Shown here: positions 1 to 8,312 of the stretch, in pieces | Position numbering within the stretch: position 1 is the first letter of the stretch | How the letters are laid out: every line of letters starts with the position of its first letter | NCBI GenBank assembly: GCA_965657945.1 | Contig: CBFHPW010000011.1 | Coordinates: forward strand, 4,899 to 68,898 | DNA from: CAJJDF01 sp965657945 | Lineage (GTDB): Bacteria > Bacteroidota > Bacteroidia > Flavobacteriales_D > CAJJDF01 | Direction of reading: 5' to 3' | DNA: 64,000 nt | Position numbers and translations under genes: made by a program | The notes under the pieces: model-generated | What the model was told of the DNA's origin: nothing | The model's input: only the letters and a program-made list of their open reading frames with translations | The model's database searches: none

Positions 1-789
1 CATCGCAGCACCTATCGCACCCCAAGCAATACCATATCTTGCTGAATCCAAACATCCAAGTGGTGCTCCTAATCCATTTTTGTTGGGCAATAAATTTTCT
101 TTTGGAACTTTCACATTGTCAAAAATAAGCTCTCCGGTTGCCGAAGCTCTCAACGACAGTTTTCCGTGAGTTTCTGGAGTAGAAAATCCTTCCATTCCTC
201 TTTCCACGATCAGTCCATGAATTCTTCCTTCTTCGTTCTTCGCCCACACTACGGCAATGTCACAAAATGGAGAATTAGAAATCCACATTTTTGCTCCATT
301 CAACAAATAATGGTCTCCCATGTCCTTAAAGTTGGTCAACATTCCTCCTGGGTTACTTCCGTGGTCAGGTTCTGTCAACCCAAAACTTCCAATAAATTCA
401 CCGGTAGCTAGTTTTGGTAAGTATTTTTTTCTTTGCTCTTCGTTTCCGTAAGCAAAAATTGGATACATTACCAACGAACTTTGTACAGAAGAAGTAGATC
501 GCAAACCACTGTCGCATCTTTCTAGCTCTTGCATAATCAGTCCGTATGAGATTTGGTCCAATCCTGGTCCTCCATATTCCTCTGGAATGTAGGGTCCAAA
601 TCCACCAATGGCTGCCAATCCTGGAATGACTTGCTTAGGAAATTCAGCTCTTTCGTAGTAATCTTCTATAATTGGGCTCACTTCTTTTTTTATCCATTCA
701 CGTGCCGAATCACGAATTAATTTGTGTTCATCTGTCAATAAATCATCCAGATTGAAATAGTCTGGCGCTTGAAATTGGTCAGTTCTCAT
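1..789 (-). CDS. gcdH: Glutaryl-CoA dehydrogenase-type acyl-CoA dehydrogenase (partial, C-terminus outside window)
   Basis: The visible 263 codons give the N-terminal and middle domains of an FAD-dependent acyl-CoA dehydrogenase. Segments such as VQSSLVMYPIFAYG, GSFGLTEPDHGSNPGGM, KLSLRASATGELI and DSARYGIAWGAIGA match the glutaryl-CoA dehydrogenase subfamily better than general short- or medium-chain enzymes. That family oxidises and decarboxylates glutaryl-CoA to crotonyl-CoA in lysine and tryptophan breakdown. The catalytic glutamate and the C-terminal helical domain lie beyond base 1. The start is the ATG at 787-789. A TAnnTTTG-like box (TACTTTTG, minus strand, 816-823) lies just upstream, without a clear -33 box. 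Confidence 0.88.
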   Translation of the reverse strand, partial: MRTDQFQAPDYFNLDDLLTDEHKLIRDSAREWIKKEVSPIIEDYYERAEFPKQVIPGLAAIGGFGPYIPEEYGGPGLDQISYGLIMQELERCDSGLRSTSSVQSSLVMYPIFAYGNEEQRKKYLPKLATGEFIGSFGLTEPDHGSNPGGMLTNFKDMGDHYLLNGAKMWISNSPFCDIAVVWAKNEEGRIHGLIVERGMEGFSTPETHGKLSLRASATGELIFDNVKVPKENLLPNKNGLGAPLGCLDSARYGIAWGAIGAAM

Positions 790-981
790 AAATTTGTTTT
801 TAACATTTGATTACCCAAAAGTATAAAAATATACACTGATGTTTTGGGTTTATTCTCAAAGATTTCAAAATCAAAACGATTTTTTGGTTTTCTGATTTTA
901 AAGGGACCAAAAAATCTCCCCAAGAATTGATCTACGAGAAGATAAAAAATGCCTAATTTTAGCACACAAAACAAACTAACA

Positions 982-2145
982 ATGGCAAATAAAATAATGG
1001 TTTTAGGCTCTGGTGAGCTAGGAAAAGAATTTGTAATTGCAGCCAAAAGAATGGGGCAAACTGTGATTGCTGTGGATAGTTATGAAAATGCTCCAGCAAT
1101 GCAGGTAGCAGACTTGCACGAAGTGATTGATATGTTGGATGGGGAGGAGCTAGACAGGATTGTCGCGAAACACACACCAGATTATATCGTGCCTGAGATT
1201 GAAGCCATAAGGACTGAGCGTTTTTATGACTACGAAAAACAAGGAATTACGGTAGTACCGAGTGCCAAAGCGGCAAATTACACCATGAATAGGAAAGAAA
1301 TAAGAGATTTGGCGGCTGTAAAATTAGGGCTAAAAACAGCTACATATTTTTATGCTACTTCCGCAGAAGAACTGAAAACAGCAGTGGATAAATTAGGAAT
1401 GCCTTGTGTGGTGAAACCCTTGATGTCTTCTTCCGGTAAAGGACAATCTGTGATTAAAACAACAAAGGACATTGAGAAAGCTTGGAGTTATGCCGTTCAA
1501 GGTTCGAGAGGAGATTTGATTGAAGTAATTGTAGAAGAATTTGTTCCTTTTGAGTCAGAAATAACTTTGCTTACAGTAACCCAAAGAAACGGAAATACAT
1601 TGTTTTGCCCACCAATTGGTCACGTACAAGAAAGGGGAGATTACCAACAAAGCTGGCAGCCTGCAGCCATTGAAGATTCTTTGTTAGAAACAGCACAGAG
1701 AATGGCTGCTGAAGTAACCCAAGAATTGGGTGGAGCAGGAATTTGGGGAGTTGAATTTTTCCTAACCAAAGAGGAAGTTTACTTTTCAGAATTATCACCA
1801 AGACCTCACGATACAGGTATGGTAACTTTGGCAAATACTCAAAATTTCAATGAATTTGAGTTGCATTTTAGAGCAATTATGGGAATTCCAATTCCTGAAA
1901 TTAAGCAATTGCAAGCTGGAGTAAGTGCAGTTATTTTAGCCAACGAGCATGGTGAAAACCCAACCTATGAAGGTATCGAAGAGTTACTCGCTGAGCCCAA
2001 TACCGACATCAAAATATTTGGAAAACAAGTGACTAGGCCGTACAGAAGAATGGCAGTTGCTTTAGGGTACAATAATATAGGATGTAACATGGATGAACTT
2101 ATATCCAAAACAAAAATTCTCGCTTCTCAAGTGAAAGTGGATTAA
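982..2145 (+). CDS. purT: Formate-dependent phosphoribosylglycinamide formyltransferase 2
   Basis: About 387 residues, the usual length of PurT. This ATP-grasp enzyme makes formyl-GAR from GAR, formate and ATP in purine synthesis. The N-terminus MANKIMVLGSGELGKEF is the PurT nucleotide-binding start, followed by the ATP-grasp core (VKPLMSSSGKGQSV, VEEFVPFESEITLL, WGVEFFLTKEEVYFSELSPRPHDTG). An in-frame ATG at 949 would add 11 residues that do not look like the family, so the ATG at 982 is preferred. A TAATTTTA box at 954-961 could be the -7 element and lies inside the longer reading, which supports the shorter one. The gene stands alone and ends in a hairpin terminator. A PurN is encoded at 59.6-60.2 kb, so two routes for this step exist. 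Confidence 0.95.
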   Translation: MANKIMVLGSGELGKEFVIAAKRMGQTVIAVDSYENAPAMQVADLHEVIDMLDGEELDRIVAKHTPDYIVPEIEAIRTERFYDYEKQGITVVPSAKAANYTMNRKEIRDLAAVKLGLKTATYFYATSAEELKTAVDKLGMPCVVKPLMSSSGKGQSVIKTTKDIEKAWSYAVQGSRGDLIEVIVEEFVPFESEITLLTVTQRNGNTLFCPPIGHVQERGDYQQSWQPAAIEDSLLETAQRMAAEVTQELGGAGIWGVEFFLTKEEVYFSELSPRPHDTGMVTLANTQNFNEFELHFRAIMGIPIPEIKQLQAGVSAVILANEHGENPTYEGIEELLAEPNTDIKIFGKQVTRPYRRMAVALGYNNIGCNMDELISKTKILASQVKVD

Positions 2146-2167
2146 GAATAAAATTAGACCAAATAGG

Positions 2168-2200
2168 AAAGACTGATTCAAAAGAATCGGTCTTTTTTTT
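2168..2200 (+). terminator. Rho-independent terminator after purT
   Basis: GACTGATTC (2171-2179) pairs with GAATCGGTC (2184-2192), one G-T wobble, with a 4-base A loop and a run of T directly after. It sits 23 bases past the purT stop. Confidence 0.85.
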
Positions 2201-2448
2201 TGCCCTCAAGTAAAGTTTAGATTTAATGGATTAGGCCAGAGGAAATATCAAAGTGCCCAATTGGAGATTTCGTTTATTAACTTGATGAATCTCTATCGTT
2301 TGTTAAAGAATTGACAAACAAATGTTTACAGCGATTTATTTTCGAATTTTTTGTGAATATATTTATCCAAACTTTTTAGGATTATTTAATTAAAAATGAT
2401 TTAATTTTGTGGTTTAAAAACTACCTCGTACTCATAAAAACACATTCC
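2201..2448. other. Intergenic region before gcvP
   Basis: No gene is seen. The region holds an imperfect palindrome, GTTTGT (2298-2303), 10 bases, ACAAAC (2314-2319), of the size of a regulator operator, and a weaker inverted repeat GAGATT/AATCTC near 2260-2295. I looked for a glycine riboswitch and saw no structure resembling one. Confidence 0.4.
2402..2409 (+). promoter_or_regulatory. Putative -7 promoter box of gcvP
   Basis: TAATTTTG matches the Bacteroidota -7 consensus TAnnTTTG exactly. The T-rich stretch near 2373-2378 is a weak -33 candidate. The box overlaps a possible TTG start of gcvP and so argues for the downstream ATG. Confidence 0.4.
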
Positions 2449-5319
2449 ATGAATAAAGAATTGTTCGAAACCAGACACATTGGTACTTTAGGAAACGACA
2501 AAGAATTGATGCTAAAAGAAATTGGCGTAGATTCGGTTGAAACACTAGTTGACCAAACGATACCGGCTGCAATTAGATTGAAGAAAAATTTGACAATCCC
2601 TGCTGCCTTATCAGAATTTGAATACTTGAATTTGGCCAAAGAAATTGGAGCTAAAAACAAAGTGTTTAGGTCCTACATTGGAATGGGATACTACAACACA
2701 ATTGTGCCTCCAGTTATCCAAAGAAATGTACTGGAAAATCCGGGTTGGTACACTGCTTACACGCCTTACCAAGCTGAAATTGCTCAAGGAAGATTGGAGT
2801 CTTTGTTGAATTTTCAAACGATGGTAAGCGATTTAACGGGAATGAATATTGCCAACGCTTCGTTGCTAGACGAATCAACTGCTGCCGCTGAGGCAATGAG
2901 TATGTTGTTCAATACAAGAAAAAGAGATCAAGTAAAGAATAATGTAATCAAGTTTTTTGTCTCCGAGGAATGTTTCCCACAAACTATTGATGTAGTAAAG
3001 ACTAGAGCAAAAGGATTTGGAATAGAATTGGTAATTGGAAATCACAAAGAATTTACGCCAAGTGCCGAATATTTTGGAGCCTTGGTTCAATATCCGGCAG
3101 CAAATGGTGAGATACATGATTACACTGAGTTAACTAACTCGCTTCATGTACAAAACGCAAAAATTGTGGTAGCAGCTGATATCATGAGTTTAGCTATCTT
3201 AACGCCTCCTGGAGAATGGGGAGCAGATGTGGTAGTTGGAAACACACAGAGATTTGGTGTGCCAATGGGTTTTGGTGGGCCACATGCAGCTTACTTTGCC
3301 ACAAGCGAAGAGTACAAAAGAAATTTACCAGGAAGAATAATTGGTGTATCGAAAGACAGACATGGAAACAACGCTTTGCGAATGGCGCTTCAAACGCGTG
3401 AACAACACATTAGAAGAGAAAAAGCTACTTCTAACATCTGTACCGCACAAGCCCTACTTGCAAATATGGCAGCAATGTACGCTGTGTATCACGGAAAAAA
3501 AGGAATTAAGAGAATTGCAACAACCATTCACTCGTTCACATCTTTGTTGGCTAACGGTTTGAGTGAAATGGGAATTGAAGTAAAAACTACCAACTTTTTT
3601 GATACGATTACCGTTTCTAATGCTGCTATCCCTGCAATAAAAGAATTAGCTCTTAAACAAGAGATGAATTTCTTTTACAAAACAGATTCAACGTTGAAAC
3701 TGAGTCTTGATGAAACTACCTCATTGAAAGATGTGAATGAGATATTGGCTTTGTTTGCCGAGGCTACAAAATCGAGCTCATCGAATATAGAGAATGGAGT
3801 AGAAACTATTTCGTTTGACTCAAAATTCAAAAGAAACTCTGAGTTTTTAACTCATCCTGTTTTCAATAGGTATCATACAGAAACAGACATGATGCGTTAC
3901 ATCAAGAAATTAGAGAACAGAGACATGTCCCTGACTCACTCTATGATTTCCTTGGGATCCTGTACTATGAAATTGAACTCGGCTAGCGAATTAATGCCAA
4001 TTACTTGGCCTGAATTTGCTAATATTCATCCATTTGTACCTGCGGATCAAGCGCAAGGTTATCACCAAGTGATTAATGAACTGGACGAAATGCTTTCTGA
4101 AATTACCGGATTCGACAAAGTATCGATGCAACCAAACTCAGGTGCTCAAGGTGAGTATGCCGGATTGATGGTGATTAGAGCTTACCACGAAAGCAGAGGA
4201 GATTTTAATAGAAATATTATGATTATCCCTTCGTCAGCTCACGGAACAAATCCTGCAAGTGCAGTAATGGCAGGAATGAAAGTGGTGGTTACGAAATGTG
4301 ATGACAAGGGAAACATTGACGTAGAAGATTTAAAAATTAATGTAGAAAAGCATAGTGAAAACTTGGCTGGAGCAATGATTACCTACCCATCTACACACGG
4401 TGTTTTTGAAGCTTCTATCATTGAAATTACAGGTTTGATTCACAAGCATGGTGGTCAAGTGTACATGGATGGTGCAAACATGAATGCCCAAGTAGGCTTG
4501 ACTTCCCCAGGTAACATTGGAGCAGATGTATGCCACCTAAACTTACATAAAACATTTGCTATACCTCACGGTGGTGGAGGGCCAGGAGTTGGACCAATAG
4601 GAGTGGCTAAGCAACTTACTCCTTTCTTGCCAGGAAATCCATTGATCAAAACTGGCGGTGAGCAGGCAATTACCTCCATTTCGGGAGCTCCATTTGGAAG
4701 CGCACTGATTTTATTGATTTCTTACGCTTACATCAAGATGCTAGGAGAAGAGGGAATCAGAAAGTCAACTGAACACGCAATTCTTAACGCCAATTACATC
4801 AAGGCAAGGTTAGAGAATCATTACGGGATTTTGTATCAAGGCGAAAACGGAACAGTGGCACACGAGATGATTCTGGATTGTAGAGAATTTAAATCAGAGT
4901 TGAACGTTGAGGTAGCTGACATAGCAAAAAGACTAATTGATTATGGATTTCATGCACCAACAGTATCTTTCCCAGTAGCTAGTACCTTGATGGTAGAACC
5001 AACAGAGAGTGAATCCAAAGCAGAATTGGATAGATTTTGTGATGCGATGATTTCTATTAGAAATGAAATTAGAGAAATACAAGAGGGAGTGTACGACAAA
5101 GAAAACAACTTGTTGAAAAATGCCCCTCACATATTATCGGATGTGATGGAAGATAACTGGCCATTCTCTTACCCAAAGAAACAAGCAATTATGCCATTGC
5201 CTTATTTAAATGAGTTTAAATTTTGGGCACATGTAAGTAGAGTTGATCAAGGATACGGAGACAGAAACCTAATTTGTTCTTGTCCGAGTATCGAGGAATA
5301 TGCGTTGGAAGAAGCGTAA
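2449..5319 (+). CDS. gcvP: Glycine dehydrogenase (decarboxylating), P-protein, fused long form
   Basis: About 956 residues, the length of single-chain P-proteins carrying both the alpha-like and beta-like halves. It decarboxylates glycine with pyridoxal phosphate and passes the aminomethyl group to the lipoyl H-protein of the glycine cleavage system. Family hallmarks are RHIG near the N-terminus, SYIGMGYYNTIVPPVI, the GSCTMKLN segment and, in the second half, GADVCHLNLHKTFAIPHGGGGPG, which holds the pyridoxal-phosphate lysine. A TTG 42 bases upstream keeps the frame open but overlaps the promoter-like box, and the family starts near NKELFETRHIG, so the ATG at 2449 was chosen. gcvT and gcvH are not in the window. 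Confidence 0.96.
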   Translation: MNKELFETRHIGTLGNDKELMLKEIGVDSVETLVDQTIPAAIRLKKNLTIPAALSEFEYLNLAKEIGAKNKVFRSYIGMGYYNTIVPPVIQRNVLENPGWYTAYTPYQAEIAQGRLESLLNFQTMVSDLTGMNIANASLLDESTAAAEAMSMLFNTRKRDQVKNNVIKFFVSEECFPQTIDVVKTRAKGFGIELVIGNHKEFTPSAEYFGALVQYPAANGEIHDYTELTNSLHVQNAKIVVAADIMSLAILTPPGEWGADVVVGNTQRFGVPMGFGGPHAAYFATSEEYKRNLPGRIIGVSKDRHGNNALRMALQTREQHIRREKATSNICTAQALLANMAAMYAVYHGKKGIKRIATTIHSFTSLLANGLSEMGIEVKTTNFFDTITVSNAAIPAIKELALKQEMNFFYKTDSTLKLSLDETTSLKDVNEILALFAEATKSSSSNIENGVETISFDSKFKRNSEFLTHPVFNRYHTETDMMRYIKKLENRDMSLTHSMISLGSCTMKLNSASELMPITWPEFANIHPFVPADQAQGYHQVINELDEMLSEITGFDKVSMQPNSGAQGEYAGLMVIRAYHESRGDFNRNIMIIPSSAHGTNPASAVMAGMKVVVTKCDDKGNIDVEDLKINVEKHSENLAGAMITYPSTHGVFEASIIEITGLIHKHGGQVYMDGANMNAQVGLTSPGNIGADVCHLNLHKTFAIPHGGGGPGVGPIGVAKQLTPFLPGNPLIKTGGEQAITSISGAPFGSALILLISYAYIKMLGEEGIRKSTEHAILNANYIKARLENHYGILYQGENGTVAHEMILDCREFKSELNVEVADIAKRLIDYGFHAPTVSFPVASTLMVEPTESESKAELDRFCDAMISIRNEIREIQEGVYDKENNLLKNAPHILSDVMEDNWPFSYPKKQAIMPLPYLNEFKFWAHVSRVDQGYGDRNLICSCPSIEEYALEEA

Positions 5320-5374
5320 ATGTAAATTAAGAAAACAACCATTAATTCCGTTCCGATTTTCTACCTTTCTTGCA

Positions 5375-5423
5375 GTCATTCTGAACTCTTGTACTGAGCG
5401 AAGTCGAAGTGTGATTCAGAATC
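5375..5423. repeat. Dispersed palindromic repeat, half element
   Basis: The sequence starts GTCATTCTGAA and ends TTCAGAATC with about 29 bases between, so the ends pair over 7-8 bases. It belongs to the same intergenic family as the elements at 13660, 26306, 58890, 59014 and 61436. Confidence 0.6.
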
Positions 5424-5457
5424 TATTTGCAAGTTAGCACCACATTAATGAATAAAT

Positions 5458-5492
5458 AAAACCCTTTGAACAATAGGCTCAAAGGGTTTTTT
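5458..5492 (+). terminator. Strong hairpin terminator between gcvP and a small membrane gene
   Basis: A perfect 12-bp stem: AAAACCCTTTGA (5458-5469) with TCAAAGGGTTTT (5479-5490), a 9-base loop and a T run overlapping the right arm. It is 139 bases past the gcvP stop and 15 bases before the next start codon. Confidence 0.85.
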
Positions 5493-5506
5493 GGTTATAT
5501 TAAGAG

Positions 5507-5791
5507 ATGAAGAAAGGGACTAAAATAGCTTTGATTTGTACAATTGTCTATTGTTCGGCAGCAACTTATGTTCCACTGACTACAAAAATAAATTACAAAG
5601 GTGGATCATCTACCTATTCAGAATTGGTTGAACTACTGTTTGCTCCTGGTTCGTTGCTCGGTTTTATTGGGCTTCATCTTTTTGGAGTTCCTGCTTTTAT
5701 AATTGGACAAGTTATTTCGTTTATTGTGTTATTTTTAATTACTAAGGCAAAAATAAATTTTATATTAGATATGATTAAAAGGAAAAAGTGA
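5507..5791 (+). CDS. Small hypothetical membrane protein
   Basis: 94 residues that I do not recognise. Residues about 7-25 form a hydrophobic segment that could be a signal anchor, followed by a short polar stretch (TTKINYKGGSSTYSEL). A long hydrophobic C-terminal half (about 40-83) fits two more membrane helices, and the tail is basic (DMIKRKK). The start ATG lies 15 bases after a terminator, so transcription must begin within or just before that hairpin. The next gene follows after 28 bases on the same strand, which suggests a small transcription unit with the two genes downstream. No function can be assigned. Confidence 0.6.
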   Translation: MKKGTKIALICTIVYCSAATYVPLTTKINYKGGSSTYSELVELLFAPGSLLGFIGLHLFGVPAFIIGQVISFIVLFLITKAKINFILDMIKRKK

Positions 5792-5819
5792 ATGTGTTAA
5801 GATAAAAAAATAGATATCT

Positions 5820-6278
5820 ATGCCAATAAAACCCTCAACATTACAAGAATATTTAAATCAAATACAAGAAGATCGTCAGGTCCCTTTTGATAAATTAAGA
5901 AATACAATTCTCGAAAACATTCCCAAAGGATTTGAAGAGGGAATGAATTATGGAATGCCGTCTTATTACGTGCCTCATTCTATTTTTCCAGCCGGTTATC
6001 ATTGTGATCCAAAACTTCCACTCCCTTTTGCGAGTATTGCAAATCAAAAGAATTTTATTGCGCTCTACCATATGGGAGTGTATGCAGATGAATCAATTTA
6101 CAAATGGTTTGTGAAAGAATACGGCAAGAGATGCAAGTATAAATTGGATATGGGAAAAAGCTGTGTTCGGTTCAAAAAAATGGAAGACATTCCTTATGAC
6201 TTAATTGCAGAATTAATGAGTAAATTTACTCCTGAAAGTTGGGTGGAGTTGTACCAAAATACTCTGGTTAAAAAGTAA
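5820..6278 (+). CDS. DUF1801 (YdhG-like) domain protein
   Basis: 152 residues matching the DUF1801/YdhG family of small alpha/beta proteins. Typical elements are the N-terminal helix with LQEYLNQIQEDRQ, the NIPKGFEEGMNYGMPSYYVP segment, and the C-terminal GKSCVRFKKMEDIPYDLIAELM. Members are widespread in Bacteroidota. Some relatives have been described as iron-chaperone-like, but the biochemical role is not settled and nothing here adds to it. No signal peptide or membrane segment is seen, so it should be cytoplasmic. It lies 28 bases after one small gene and 26 bases before the next. Confidence 0.78.
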   Translation: MPIKPSTLQEYLNQIQEDRQVPFDKLRNTILENIPKGFEEGMNYGMPSYYVPHSIFPAGYHCDPKLPLPFASIANQKNFIALYHMGVYADESIYKWFVKEYGKRCKYKLDMGKSCVRFKKMEDIPYDLIAELMSKFTPESWVELYQNTLVKK

Positions 6279-6304
6279 TCGTTTATTTAAAAAGAACCTA
6301 CATT

Positions 6305-6739
6305 ATGATTCAAAATAGAACTCAATATATTGCCTTTGTAATTGCTATTTTATGGGTGTTTAGTGGTTGTAAAAAAAGTGCACAGCGAGCGTTTTATCCA
6401 CCTGTGGATGAGTACATCAATATAACGTTAGTGTCCTACAACTCTCTTCAGGCTCCTGGAGGCTGGGCCTATGTAAATGGAGGGCTTAAAGGAATTATTG
6501 TGTATGCTCGTGGTGGGAATGAATTTGTAGCTTTTGATAGGAATTGCACATTTGAAGAGGAGAATTCTTGTGGAAACGCTTCGGTTTCATCCGACAATAT
6601 AACCATAGAATGCAGTTGTGATGGCAGTACTTATAACATCTTTGATGGATCTGTTACGAATGGGCCTGCTGAACTACCTTTAAAAGGGTACAACGTCACT
6701 TTCAACACTTCCAATAATACGCTACGAATCTTTAGCTGA
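6305..6739 (+). CDS. Lipoprotein with degenerate Rieske-like fold
   Basis: 144 residues. A signal sequence ends in a lipobox-like FSGC with Cys22, so this is a probable lipoprotein. The C-terminal half follows the Rieske [2Fe-2S] pattern: a first loop NCTF (Cys81) and a second loop CSCDGSTYNIFDGSVT followed by GPAELPLKGY. In true Rieske proteins the ligands are Cys-x-His and Cys-x-x-His. Here Phe83 and Asp106 stand where the histidines would be, so a normal cluster cannot form. The four remaining cysteines (81, 89, 103, 105) could form disulfides. Similar histidine-less Rieske-like lipoproteins are known in Bacteroidota. The stop abuts the stop of the convergent next gene. Confidence 0.75.
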   Translation: MIQNRTQYIAFVIAILWVFSGCKKSAQRAFYPPVDEYINITLVSYNSLQAPGGWAYVNGGLKGIIVYARGGNEFVAFDRNCTFEEENSCGNASVSSDNITIECSCDGSTYNIFDGSVTNGPAELPLKGYNVTFNTSNNTLRIFS

Positions 6740-8308
6740 TTATTCTACGCTTTTTAAGTACCTGTTTTTGGAGCTAAAAAGAAAGAAATTTGTGAGAAAA
6801 GCGAAAAAGAAGACTCCATCTTGTGTTTCTAGAGTATCTTCAGAAAAGAAGGACAAAAGAGAAATACACAAACAAATGAGGTAGAAGTAATTTCTTTGTT
6901 TGAACCCAATTCCGATTGGAAAAAGAAGAAAGAAAAGAAAAAGAGCAAGTCCTACAATCCCAAGAGCAATAGCGGTGGACAAAAACTGGTTGTGCGACCT
7001 TAATTGATACTTTGCTTCGAGATTCGTTCCTTTAAGCTGATAGTGGTTTTTAAAAACATCAGCCACGTCACCTGTACCGTAACCAAACCAAGGTTTTTTT
7101 TTGATGATTTCATTACTTACTTTCCAGTACTCCAAGCGCTGTGCTAGGGAATTTCCGCTTGCATTAACTCCTGCCAAATATCCGTCTAATTCAAACATAA
7201 TTCGATGTAATCTTGACACAATGTTGGTGCTTGCATGTAAGTAATTTGGGATTCCTTTTTCAATATTTTGAATATCCCAATCAGATAATTGCCTCACTCC
7301 TTCTCTGTCCTTTTTCAAACCTCTTGAGGTTAAATAGCGTATCAGAATAAACTGAGAACCCTTGTTGGTGTCAATCGCGTAAAATGGGTGGGTAGAAATT
7401 CGATTCCATTCTTCGTTTAGTTCTTTTTCACAAACGAAATCCTTGGCATAATTTCCATTATCAAAAAAATTATAAAAGTAATCTTGGTCGTAAGGATTTC
7501 CACTTTTAGTCAAAAGTGTTTCGGTTGTCGTATCAATTTTTATTTCATGGTAAGTGGAATATAGGTTTTGAATGACTAAGGTTCCTCCGATTAAAATAGG
7601 TGCTAGCATAAAGAATCCATAGAAATTCTTTTTTTTGAATAAGTAATACAGTGAGATAAAAAATAGAGTGATGAATCCTAAAACAAGTCCTGTTGCCGAT
7701 TCCATAAAGGATAAGAAATACAACAGGAAAAGACTAGATGAAACTCCAAAAATTTTGAACCCAAGCGAATGATTGAATAGTTTTGGGATGAGAAAGAGAC
7801 TTAGCACTATCATAAGTGACAACCGAATGTGAGAGATGAATTGGGAGATGTCCCGTAGTTCAAGAATTTCTTTTTTGGCTGGCAGCAGGCCTTGATAAAC
7901 CATAAATCCATACAAGGAACTGGCAACCACTGATAAAGTAAATAGCCTTACGATTAAAAAATAGTGCGATTTTTTTAGTCGATGGGTTGTGCTCAAAACG
8001 ACAGGAAAGGCCAAGAGAGGAATTTTAATTCGTAAATCTTTCAGACCGTATTCAAGGTTTTCACTATAGAACAAACCTACCACAAATATGAGGTAAGCCC
8101 CAGTAAGAAATAGCGCGGTTTTGTTTCTAAAAAACTTAGAAAACTTCTGTCTTACTCCGCCTTCAATGAACCAGTTTACAATTAATGAAATGGTGCCTAG
8201 GCTCATCAAGAATTTTGAAAATGGCATGCCAATGACGATCAAACTCAAACAAAAAACGTGAGTCCAATACCCAGAGATAAACGAGAAAAAAGTGGGTTTT
8301 TTTTTCAT
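6740..8308 (-). CDS. O-antigen ligase/polymerase-like membrane protein (Wzy_C family)
   Basis: 522 residues with about ten hydrophobic segments and one large non-membrane loop (roughly 250-410). After the loop comes the family signature KPWFGYGTGDVADVF and then LRSHNQFLSTAIALGIVGLALF, where the His-Asn-Gln segment lies in the conserved periplasmic loop of O-antigen ligases and polymerases. Such proteins join polysaccharide from undecaprenyl carriers to lipid A core, or polymerise repeat units. Which of these applies cannot be read from sequence. It is the last gene of the DUF4271-to-S41 run, 4 bases after the protease gene, and no glycosyltransferases adjoin it. Two more Wzy_C-type proteins occur in the 28-39 kb locus. 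Confidence 0.82.
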   Translation of the reverse strand: MKKKPTFFSFISGYWTHVFCLSLIVIGMPFSKFLMSLGTISLIVNWFIEGGVRQKFSKFFRNKTALFLTGAYLIFVVGLFYSENLEYGLKDLRIKIPLLAFPVVLSTTHRLKKSHYFLIVRLFTLSVVASSLYGFMVYQGLLPAKKEILELRDISQFISHIRLSLMIVLSLFLIPKLFNHSLGFKIFGVSSSLFLLYFLSFMESATGLVLGFITLFFISLYYLFKKKNFYGFFMLAPILIGGTLVIQNLYSTYHEIKIDTTTETLLTKSGNPYDQDYFYNFFDNGNYAKDFVCEKELNEEWNRISTHPFYAIDTNKGSQFILIRYLTSRGLKKDREGVRQLSDWDIQNIEKGIPNYLHASTNIVSRLHRIMFELDGYLAGVNASGNSLAQRLEYWKVSNEIIKKKPWFGYGTGDVADVFKNHYQLKGTNLEAKYQLRSHNQFLSTAIALGIVGLALFLFFLLFPIGIGFKQRNYFYLICLCISLLSFFSEDTLETQDGVFFFAFLTNFFLFSSKNRYLKSVE

Positions 8309-8312
8309 GGAA

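Noticed and set aside
2201..2448. Possible glycine riboswitch before gcvP
   Set aside because: The region lacks the paired aptamer layout and conserved purine-rich cores; only a simple operator-like palindrome was seen.
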